A DNA stretch of 55,570 bases from an uncultured Massilia sp. (GTDB lineage: Bacteria; Pseudomonadota; Gammaproteobacteria; Burkholderiales; Burkholderiaceae_D). Position 1 is the first letter of the stretch; each line of letters opens with the position of its first letter. The notes under the pieces were generated by a model that saw only the letters and a list, made by a program, of their open reading frames with translations, ran no database searches and was not told where the DNA came from. The DNA lies in contig CAJYXO010000172.1 of NCBI GenBank assembly GCA_913778765.1, positions 1-55,570 on the forward strand. The letters run 5' to 3'. The translations under genes and the position numbers were made by a program. Shown in pieces: positions 43,234 to 49,929 of this stretch.

Positions 43234-44094
43234 ATGAACACCCACCCGATTCCCCCGACATCCCCCGCACGGCGCGGCCCGCACCCGCTGCTGATCCTCG
43301 CGGCCCTGGCCGTGATCCTGTTCTGCGCGGTCGGCACCGCCGCCATCATGGGCTGGCTGCCGAACTCGAAAGGCGGCACCGCGGCCGCCCGCAGCGAACT
43401 GAGCGAGGCCGACCGCGCGGCCCTGTCCGCCAGCCTGGCCCAGCCGGGCAATGCGGCGCCGGGCACGATGACGCCGGGCGCGCTGCCGCCGGCCTACCCG
43501 GTCCAGGGCGCCGTCGGCAGCTACGTGCCGGCCACGCCGTCCACCACCGCGCCGATGCCGGCCACGCCGCCGAGCACCATCGCCCCGACCACGGCCAGCA
43601 CTTACCCGCCGGGCTATGTCGCTCAAGGCGCGAGCGGCTACGGCAGCAGCGCCCAGGGCTCGGCCGCGGCCGGCTATGCCGAACAGGCGCCGGTTCGCGA
43701 CACCCATCCGAAGGCGCAGACCACGACCCGCGTGGCCCAGGAAACGTCGTCGAGCCGCTGGTGCGGCACCTGCGGCAACGTCGAATCGATCCGCCAGATC
43801 ACCACGCGCGCACAGGGCAGCGGGGTCGGCGCGGCCGGCGGCGCCATCCTCGGCGGCCTGCTGGGCAACCAGATCGGCGGCGGCAACGGCCGCTCGCTGG
43901 CGACGGTCGCCGGTGCGGTCGGCGGCGCCGTGGTCGGCAATCAGGTCGAAGGCAACATGAAGGCCAACCACAGCTACGAGATCCGGGTGCGCCTGGACGA
44001 CGGCACCCTGCGCACCTTCCACCAGCAGAGCGCGCCGCAGTGGCGTACCGGCGACCGCGTCCGCATCGTCAAGGGCGGACTGCGCGCCGCCTGA
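43234..44094 (+). CDS. Glycine-zipper 2TM domain protein
   Basis: 286 residues. N-terminal TM helix (about 18-42), a long Pro/Ala/Thr-rich periplasmic linker (about 70-140), two Cys in SRWCGTCGNV near 176, then a glycine zipper (GVGAAGGAILGGLLGNQIGGGNGRSLATVAGAVGGAVVGNQVEG) and the same C-terminal beta module as the lipoprotein at 35037 (YEIRVRLDDGTLRTFHQQ ... TGDRVRIVKG). Envelope protein; function unknown. Divergent from the Crp/Fnr gene. Confidence 0.88.
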   Translation: MNTHPIPPTSPARRGPHPLLILAALAVILFCAVGTAAIMGWLPNSKGGTAAARSELSEADRAALSASLAQPGNAAPGTMTPGALPPAYPVQGAVGSYVPATPSTTAPMPATPPSTIAPTTASTYPPGYVAQGASGYGSSAQGSAAAGYAEQAPVRDTHPKAQTTTRVAQETSSSRWCGTCGNVESIRQITTRAQGSGVGAAGGAILGGLLGNQIGGGNGRSLATVAGAVGGAVVGNQVEGNMKANHSYEIRVRLDDGTLRTFHQQSAPQWRTGDRVRIVKGGLRAA

Positions 44095-44137
44095 GGGTCG
44101 AAAACCGGCCCGGTCATGCAGGCCGGGTCATCCGGAC

Positions 44138-44160
44138 ACGGGGCTGCGGCCCCGTTTTTA
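44138..44160 (+). terminator. Rho-independent terminator
   Basis: ACGGGGC TGCG GCCCCGT stem-loop followed by TTTTT. Confidence 0.92.
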
Positions 44161-44176
44161 CTTTCTTTTTCGCAAT

Positions 44177-44218
44177 GTGCGCTAGCGCACGGTAGGCAAT
44201 GTTGCCGCAGTCAAGAAT
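44177..44218 (+). promoter_or_regulatory. Dyad box and -10 of the 76-residue membrane protein gene
   Basis: GTGCG CTAG CGCAC at 44177-44190, a fully palindromic 14-mer; AAGAAT at 44213-44218, 36 bases from the dyad start. Confidence 0.75.
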
Positions 44219-44249
44219 CGGCACACAATCAAGCGAAAAGGAGAATCGA

Positions 44250-44480
44250 ATGAACAGCATCGCATGGATCGGTATCGTTCTCTGGGGTGTGCTCCTGACC
44301 GGCTTCGGCCTGGTCAGCGCCGGCCCGGTCCCGCAACCCGGCAGCGCCGACATCGCGGCGCACGACGTGTTCTTCGTGATCACCGGCGGACTGCTGACCT
44401 GCATGATCGGCGTCACCGGCCTGCTGGGCTTCATGGGCTGGATCCCGGGCTTGCAAAAAGTACAAAAAAACGCGGGTTAA
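44250..44480 (+). CDS. Small two-TM membrane protein
   Basis: 76 residues, two hydrophobic helices (about 3-22 and 38-65) joined by a short polar loop. AAAAGGAGAA upstream gives a strong ribosome site for ATG 44250. No recognised family. Lies directly after a dyad box and before another. Confidence 0.78.
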   Translation: MNSIAWIGIVLWGVLLTGFGLVSAGPVPQPGSADIAAHDVFFVITGGLLTCMIGVTGLLGFMGWIPGLQKVQKNAG

Positions 44481-44481
44481 T

Positions 44482-44523
44482 GTACGTCAGCGTACGGAGC
44501 ACAGCAGCGCTTCAACGGATACT
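44482..44523 (+). promoter_or_regulatory. Dyad box and -10 of the lmo0937-like gene
   Basis: GTACG TCAG CGTAC at 44482-44495; GATACT at 44518-44523, 36 bases from the dyad start. The box begins two bases after the stop codon of the preceding gene. Confidence 0.75.
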
Positions 44524-44569
44524 GAACTCACGGCAAAGACATCGCCGGTTCAAACGAGAGGAAATTATC

Positions 44570-44716
44570 ATGCTCTACACTATCGCCGTTGTGCTCATCA
44601 TTCTCTGGCTGCTTGGCCTGGTGACTTCCTACACCGTCGGCGGCTTCATCCACATCCTGCTGGTCGTTGCCGTCATCATGATCCTGGTTCGCCTGATCAG
44701 TGGACGCGGCATATAA
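44570..44716 (+). CDS. lmo0937 family membrane protein
   Basis: 48 residues with two TM helices: MLYTIAVVLIILWLLGLV, then GGFIHILLVVAVIMILVRLI. Matches the short lmo0937 family of stress-linked membrane proteins. GAGAGGAAA precedes ATG 44570. Confidence 0.88.
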   Translation: MLYTIAVVLIILWLLGLVTSYTVGGFIHILLVVAVIMILVRLISGRGI

Positions 44717-45155
44717 GGCCCGTCGCGCAGCATCCGCAGTACCGACCGATCCGTTTCGCAGACTTGCCCCGATTTGCCGGGCGCGTCTTCGAAGCGGATT
44801 TTTTTCGTGAGTTTTCGTGAGTTTTCGTGAGATTCAGATGCCGGTTGCAACGCAGTAGCCGGAGTGCCGCCTGGCGCATCGTCAGCACTTGCAAGGCAAG
44901 AAAAAATCCCTGCTTTCTACCCCTCCCCCCATGCTGCCGGATATATGCATAAACTTTTCTTATGCATATACCGGAATACTCCATATTTTGCATTGCACCA
45001 TCACCCTGGCTTATACCCGTTGTAATACACACACAAAATCACATTGCGATTTGACTTTTTCGTATGAGAAATGGTCTGATCCCTCCCCTTGGTGTTTACC
45101 CGCCGAGCGCAAGAAGAGAAGCCGACGGCTTCGAGATTCAAATATTGGAGAGATT
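44717..45155. other. Upstream region of the large TonB receptor
   Basis: About 440 bp with no convincing gene. Contents: three tandem GTTTTCGTGA-like 10-mers at 44801-44830 (the first with one mismatch); a long AT-rich inverted repeat at 44942-44970; and a small GAAGCC GAC GGCTTC hairpin near 45119-45133 just before the ribosome site. Confidence 0.6.
44942..44970. promoter_or_regulatory. Perfect 11-bp inverted repeat upstream of the TonB receptor
   Basis: TATATGCATAA (44942-44952) and TTATGCATATA (44960-44970) are exact inverted copies around ACTTTTC. CCGG flanks both sides, so the dyad nearly extends to about 15 bp per arm. Likely an operator or a stem-loop. Confidence 0.6.
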
Positions 45156-48008
45156 TTGACTAAGCAATTCGCAGTTAAGCACAGCGTCCTCGCTGTCGCC
45201 CTCACCCTGGCAGCTCCCGGTTTCGTGTTTGCACAGGCCGAACAGGCCCCGATGCAGAAAGTCTACGTGACCGGCTCGAACATCAAGCGCGCCGACAAGG
45301 AAGACTCGTCGCCGATCACCGTGATGACCGCCAAGGAAATCACCGCCACCGGCGCCAACACCGTCGCCGAGCTGCTGCACAATATCCCGGCATTCGGTTC
45401 GGGCACCTCGAACGACATCCTGAACGACAACGGCTTCTCGAAGGGCGCATCGACCGCCTCGCTGCGCGGCCTGGGCTCGTCCTCGACCCTGGTCCTGCTG
45501 AACGGCCGCCGCATCGCCGCCGCCGCCTACGCCGACCCGAACAACGGCAAGTCGACCGTGTACGACCTGAACAGCATCCCGCTGTCGGCCATCGCCCGTG
45601 TCGAAGTGTTCAAGGATGGCGCCTCGGCCGTGTACGGCTCGGACGCGATCGCCGGCGTCATCAACTTCATCACCAAGGACGATTACCAGGGCGCCGAAAT
45701 CTCGGCCTCGACCTCGGCCAACGATGACGGCCAGTTCAACCGCAACAACATCAACGGCGTGATCGGCTTCGGCGACCTGGACAAGGACCGCTACAACGCC
45801 CTGATCAGCGTCGACGTGTCGAAGCGCGGCCACACCGGCATCAAGGACGTCAAGGACATCGAGCAGGACCAGTACTCGGCGATCAACTACCGCCTGAACG
45901 AATACGGCAGCTACGCCTCGAACACCCCATTCATCTTCCGTGAACTGACCGCCGGCAAGGGCAACTTCTCGACCAGCGCCGCCAACGGCCAGTACGTCAA
46001 GAACAGCACCGCCGGCTGCAACGGCAAGGTGATCACCGGCGGCCCGCAGCACGGCATCGCCACCACCTCGATGCTGTACGGCCGCCAGTTCTGCAGCTTC
46101 GACACCGCCGACTACTACGAAGCGCAATCGAAGGGCACCGACGTCAACCTGCTGTCGAAGCTGACCGTCAAGCTCGGCGACAACCTGACCTCCTTCACCG
46201 AAATCGGCATCTCGCGCGTCGAGCGTGAATACGTCGGCCTGCCGAAGACCATCTCGTCGACCGCGGCGACCACCGTGTTCCGCGTCAACGGCCTGCCGAC
46301 CAGCTACCAGCTGCTGCTGCCGTCGGGTCACCCGGACAATCCGTTCACCGGCTACCGCGCAGCGGCCGTGTTCCGCTTCGCCGGCACCGACGGCGGCGCC
46401 GAGAACGTCAACAAGACCTACCGCTTCCTGACCGGCCTGAAGGGCACCGCCGGCGCCTTCGACTGGGAATCGGGCTTCCTGTACAACCGTGCGGAACGCA
46501 GCGACACCGGCCACGGCTACCTGTACCGTCCGGTCATCGACCGCATCGTGACCGAGAACCGCACCATCGCCGCGACCATCGCCGACCCGAACGCGGTCCG
46601 CGACGTCACCAACACCGGCTACTCGCAAGTCATGCAGCTGGACGCCAAGGCCTCGACCTCGTTCGGCAAGCTGCCGGGCGGTGAAATCGGCCTGGCCTTC
46701 GGCGGCGAAATCCGCCAGGAAAAGCTGGGTCTGAGCTCGGATCCGGAACTGGCAAGCGGCAACATCATCGGCCTGTCGAACTCGGTCCTGGCCGGCCAGC
46801 GCACCGTCAAGTCGGGCTTCGTCGAACTGCGTACGCCGTTCAGCAAGACCTTCGACATGGACTTCGCCGGCCGCTACGACAAGTACCCGAACGCGAAGAG
46901 CTTCGTGCCGAAGGTCGGCGCCAAGTGGGAAGCGACCGACAAGATCACCTTCCGCGGCTCCTTCGCCAAGGGCTTCCGCGCGCCGTCGCTGTCGCAGGTG
47001 GCGCCGGGTGGCGTGCAGTCGTTCAACAACAGCTTCGTCGACCCGATCCGCTGCCCGGACGGCAAGACCCCGGTGCCTGGCGCCGACCAGCTGGACTGCT
47101 CGCGCAGCATCTCGTCGGTCTCGGCCCCGAACCCGAACCTGAAGAACGAAACCTCGAAGAGCTACTCGTTCGGCGCGATCATCAACCCGACCAAGAACAT
47201 CGACCTGCTGATCGACTGGTACCGCATCCGCAAGGAAAACGAGACCGCCCTGCTGTCGTCGACCTTCGTCGCCGAACACCCGGACCTGTACCCGGGCCTG
47301 GCCGTGCGTGACGCCAACAACCTGGTCGATGCGAACGGCAACGTGATCCCGAACTCGGGCCAGCTGATGGCGATCAACCGCACCTTCGTGAACCAGGGTA
47401 GCACCGACACCGCCGGTATCGACGTCGAAGCCGCGCACCGCCTGAACCTGGGCGAGATGGGCCGCATCACCACCCGCCTGAACTACACCTACATGCTGTA
47501 CTTCAAGCGCGCCGAGCGTCCGGGCGAAGTCTCGCACGACCTGGTCGGCACCAACGGCGGCCTGGCGGACTGGGCGACCTCGGTCGGCGACATGCCGCGT
47601 CACCGCTTCAACATCGCCTCGACCTGGACCTACGGCCCGCACGCCACGACCCTGTCGGCGGACTACGTGTCGGCGGTCTCGCTGCAGCGCGTCTGGGACA
47701 ACGACGTGACCTACCCGGTCCCGTACTGCCACTACGGCAAGGGCCAGCCGGCCGGCGCCTACTCGCTGGGCGGCCTGCCGAACTACGGCTACTCGAACCC
47801 GGACTGCAACGTCGACGAATGGCTGACCTTCGGCGCCGCCTACTCGTACACCGGCTTCAAGAACTGGACCCTGACCGCGAACGTCAAGAACCTGTTCGAC
47901 ACCAAGGCCCCGTACGATCCGCGTTACCCGAACGAAGGCTTCAACAGCCAGCTGCACAACGGCATGGGCCGCTACTTCCGCTTGACCGCGTCGTACAAGT
48001 TCAAGTAA
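45156..48008 (+). CDS. TonB-dependent receptor, large SNIKR-type
   Basis: 950 residues. Start chosen as TTG 45156: GGAG lies five bases before it and the signal peptide (TKQFAVKHSVLAVALTLAAPGFVFAQ) begins there; no ATG is suitably placed. Plug domain starts with QKVYVTGSNIKRADKEDSSPITVM and contains GLGSSSTLVLLNGRRIAAAAYA and VEVFKDGASAVYGSDAIAGVINFITK; the barrel ends FRLTASYKFK, with aromatic C-terminal Phe. This subtype is common in polymer-degrading Gram-negatives. Ligand unknown. Codon choice is strongly biased to the preferred GC codons (for example many TCG and CTG), suggesting high expression. Confidence 0.92.
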   Translation: MTKQFAVKHSVLAVALTLAAPGFVFAQAEQAPMQKVYVTGSNIKRADKEDSSPITVMTAKEITATGANTVAELLHNIPAFGSGTSNDILNDNGFSKGASTASLRGLGSSSTLVLLNGRRIAAAAYADPNNGKSTVYDLNSIPLSAIARVEVFKDGASAVYGSDAIAGVINFITKDDYQGAEISASTSANDDGQFNRNNINGVIGFGDLDKDRYNALISVDVSKRGHTGIKDVKDIEQDQYSAINYRLNEYGSYASNTPFIFRELTAGKGNFSTSAANGQYVKNSTAGCNGKVITGGPQHGIATTSMLYGRQFCSFDTADYYEAQSKGTDVNLLSKLTVKLGDNLTSFTEIGISRVEREYVGLPKTISSTAATTVFRVNGLPTSYQLLLPSGHPDNPFTGYRAAAVFRFAGTDGGAENVNKTYRFLTGLKGTAGAFDWESGFLYNRAERSDTGHGYLYRPVIDRIVTENRTIAATIADPNAVRDVTNTGYSQVMQLDAKASTSFGKLPGGEIGLAFGGEIRQEKLGLSSDPELASGNIIGLSNSVLAGQRTVKSGFVELRTPFSKTFDMDFAGRYDKYPNAKSFVPKVGAKWEATDKITFRGSFAKGFRAPSLSQVAPGGVQSFNNSFVDPIRCPDGKTPVPGADQLDCSRSISSVSAPNPNLKNETSKSYSFGAIINPTKNIDLLIDWYRIRKENETALLSSTFVAEHPDLYPGLAVRDANNLVDANGNVIPNSGQLMAINRTFVNQGSTDTAGIDVEAAHRLNLGEMGRITTRLNYTYMLYFKRAERPGEVSHDLVGTNGGLADWATSVGDMPRHRFNIASTWTYGPHATTLSADYVSAVSLQRVWDNDVTYPVPYCHYGKGQPAGAYSLGGLPNYGYSNPDCNVDEWLTFGAAYSYTGFKNWTLTANVKNLFDTKAPYDPRYPNEGFNSQLHNGMGRYFRLTASYKFK

Positions 48009-48035
48009 TCGCTGCTTGATCCTCGTATGAGCAGA

Positions 48036-48067
48036 AGCCGCCCCGCGCAAGCCGGGCGGCTTTTTTC
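48036..48067 (+). terminator. Rho-independent terminator after the TonB receptor
   Basis: AAGCCGCCC / GGGCGGCTT stem (48036-48044 with 48055-48063), 10-base loop, then a T run. Confidence 0.9.
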
Positions 48068-48111
48068 ATGCCTGCGGTGTATGCTCGGCTGACAATGCAT
48101 CGGGAGTTTCC

Positions 48112-48226
48112 ATGGCTGAAGACAAGATCCGGATCGCCGGCGAGAAGATTCTCTCGGGCAGCCAAGACCGTGCTGCTTCTGCTGCACCTCGAACGCAAGG
48201 TGCTGGGCCGGCACGAAGCGTCCTGA
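48112..48226 (+). pseudogene. Possible frameshifted small gene
   Basis: ATG 48112 has GGGAG six bases upstream and reads MAEDKIRIAGEKILSG; after a one-base shift near 48160 the other frame reads AKTVLLLLHLERKVLGRHEAS and then stops at 48226. The two pieces together look like one natural small protein. Without the shift the frame runs on out of phase through the DUF3617 gene. Could be a sequencing error or a decayed gene. Family unknown. Confidence 0.4.
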
Positions 48227-48307
48227 GCCCCTTCTTTCCCCCATCGATGGTGCTGCCGGGAAACCCGCCCGGCAGCGACAATGCTTCCCATGACAGGAGA
48301 ACACCGC

Positions 48308-48862
48308 ATGAAAATCACCCTTGCACTGATCGCCCTCGGCGCTACCCTGGCGCTGCCGGCCGGCGCCCAGACCATGAAACCCGGGCTCTGGGAGATGAGC
48401 CACAATGTCAGCTCGTCGGACGCCCAGATGAACGCGGCCATGGCCGAGATGCAGAAGCAGCTCGCCGCCATGCCGCCGGAACAGCGCAAGGCCATGCAGC
48501 AAATGATGGAACGCAATGGCGTACAGGTGAATGTCGGCCCCGGCGGCGCCCTCAGCTCGCGCATGTGCATGACAAAGGAAATGATCCAGCGGAAGGAATT
48601 TCCGGTGCAGGAAGGCGACTGCAAGCAGAAGGTGACGCCGGTGTCGGGCAACCGCATGAAAGTCGCCTTCAACTGCGGCAAGCCGCCGGCCAGCGGCGAA
48701 GGCGAGATCGTCGTCGACAGCGACACCAGCTACCGCGTCAAGATGCACATCAAGAGCACGGACGGCGGCGAGCAAAGGAACGTGGACATGGATGTGACCG
48801 GCAAATGGCTGGGCGCCGACTGCGGCAATCTGCGTCCAATCAGCCTCCCGCAAGCAAAGTAG
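48308..48862 (+). CDS. DUF3617 domain protein
   Basis: 184 residues, signal peptide to about residue 20 (LPAGAQ), then TMKPGLWEMSHNV, the DUF3617 opening, and four Cys in the mature part (MCMTKE, GDCKQ, FNCGK, ADCGN) that probably form two disulfides. Periplasmic, function unknown. AGGAGA precedes ATG 48308. Confidence 0.88.
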   Translation: MKITLALIALGATLALPAGAQTMKPGLWEMSHNVSSSDAQMNAAMAEMQKQLAAMPPEQRKAMQQMMERNGVQVNVGPGGALSSRMCMTKEMIQRKEFPVQEGDCKQKVTPVSGNRMKVAFNCGKPPASGEGEIVVDSDTSYRVKMHIKSTDGGEQRNVDMDVTGKWLGADCGNLRPISLPQAK

Positions 48863-48869
48863 CACCCCC

Positions 48870-48937
48870 CCGGGGTCAGACTCCGAATTTTGGAAATGTC
48901 TTGGAGGCTATTTCCAAAAACCGGAGTCTGACCCCGG
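48870..48937. repeat. Dispersed inverted repeat (CCGGGGTCAGACTCCG family), second full copy
   Basis: Arms 48870-48897 and 48910-48937 pair around a 12-base loop, GTCTTGGAGGCT, close to the loop of the copy at 20857 (GTCCTGTGGGCT). Lies between convergent genes. Confidence 0.85.
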
Positions 48938-48951
48938 TTTTTAGAAACATT

Positions 48952-49788
48952 TCAGGTGGTTTCGGTGAACGCCATGTACAGATCGCGCGCCTGCTTCGCC
49001 ACCGGCCCGGCCGGCAGCTCACGCGATTCGTAGCGCACGCAGGGCGTGACCTTGCCGTAGTTGCCGGTGCTGAAGATTTCGCGGGCGGTGTCCAGTTCTT
49101 CCGGCTTGACCGTGCGCTCTTCGACCGTGACGCCGGCGCCGTTCAGCAGCGCGATCACGCGCGCACGGGTGATGCCGGCCAGGAAGGTGCCGTTCAGCGC
49201 CGGCGTCACCACAGCGCCATCTTCGGCGACCAGGAACAGGTTCGAGGACGCGAACTCGGCCACGTTGCCGGCCAGGTCCAGCAGCACGGCGTTGTCGAAG
49301 CCGCGGGCGCGAGCGTCGCGCAGGGCGCGCGCGGTGTTGGCGTACAGGGCCGAGGCCTTGGCGTCGGTCGGCGCCATGGTCGGCTGCGGGCGGTGCAGCG
49401 CGGACAGGCAGGCGGAAAAGCCGGTGAACGGCGGCAGCGGCGCGTCGAACAGGGTCAGCGCGAAGGCGGCCTTGTCGGGCACCGGAATCAGGAAGCCTTC
49501 GGAGGCGAACACCAGCGGACGGATGTAGAGCTCGGCGTTCGGCGGGAACTGGGCGACGCCTTCGCGCACCAGCTTTTCCATCTCGTCCACCGACAGCGGG
49601 CAGGTCAGGCCCAGCTTCTCGGCCGAGTCGATCACGCGCTGCAGATGCGGCCGCAGGTCCGGCAGGTGGCCGTGCAGCGCACGGGCGCCGTCGAATACCG
49701 AGGAGCCCAGCCAGACACTGTGGTCCATGGCGCCGAACAGCGGCGTATTCCCTTCCGCCCATTCGCCGTTGTAGTAAGTCAGATACAT
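48952..49788 (-). CDS. Class IV PLP-dependent aminotransferase (branched-chain / D-amino-acid type)
   Basis: 278 residues. N-terminal YLTYYNGEWAEG and SVWLGSSVFDGARA, catalytic Lys in PTDAKASALYANTA, VLLDLAGNVAEFASSNLFLV (signature region), TFLAGITRARVI. Length fits D-alanine or branched-chain aminotransferases. I cannot tell the two activities apart from these motifs. Minus strand, divergent from the gene at 49930. Confidence 0.88.
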   Translation of the reverse strand: MYLTYYNGEWAEGNTPLFGAMDHSVWLGSSVFDGARALHGHLPDLRPHLQRVIDSAEKLGLTCPLSVDEMEKLVREGVAQFPPNAELYIRPLVFASEGFLIPVPDKAAFALTLFDAPLPPFTGFSACLSALHRPQPTMAPTDAKASALYANTARALRDARARGFDNAVLLDLAGNVAEFASSNLFLVAEDGAVVTPALNGTFLAGITRARVIALLNGAGVTVEERTVKPEELDTAREIFSTGNYGKVTPCVRYESRELPAGPVAKQARDLYMAFTETT

Positions 49789-49844
49789 TGTTTTTCCCTA
49801 GTGTGAAGACGATCCAGCCCGTCCAGTGTAACCCAGCCCGCTCA

Positions 49845-49886
49845 GTTCGTTGGCGTACACAGCTTTCACAGTTCCCCGGGTACACT
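49845..49886 (+). promoter_or_regulatory. Dyad box and -10 of the 'recombinase' / cardiolipin synthase operon
   Basis: GTTCG TTGG CGTAC at 49845-49858; TACACT at 49881-49886, exactly 36 bases from the dyad start. Predicted RNA start about 37 bases before ATG 49930. Confidence 0.75.
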
Positions 49887-49929
49887 GGGATTTCCGGACG
49901 GTCCTTGCGTCCAGCCCTGTTGCCACTGC

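Noticed and set aside
44801..44830. Tandem 10-mers as a CRISPR-like array
   Set aside because: Only three adjacent units with no spacers and no cas genes; simple tandem repeat.
45138..48050. 970-codon open frame opposite the large TonB receptor
   Set aside because: Composition is Val/Arg/Asp/Gly-rich without any domain; the plus strand encodes a complete TonB receptor.
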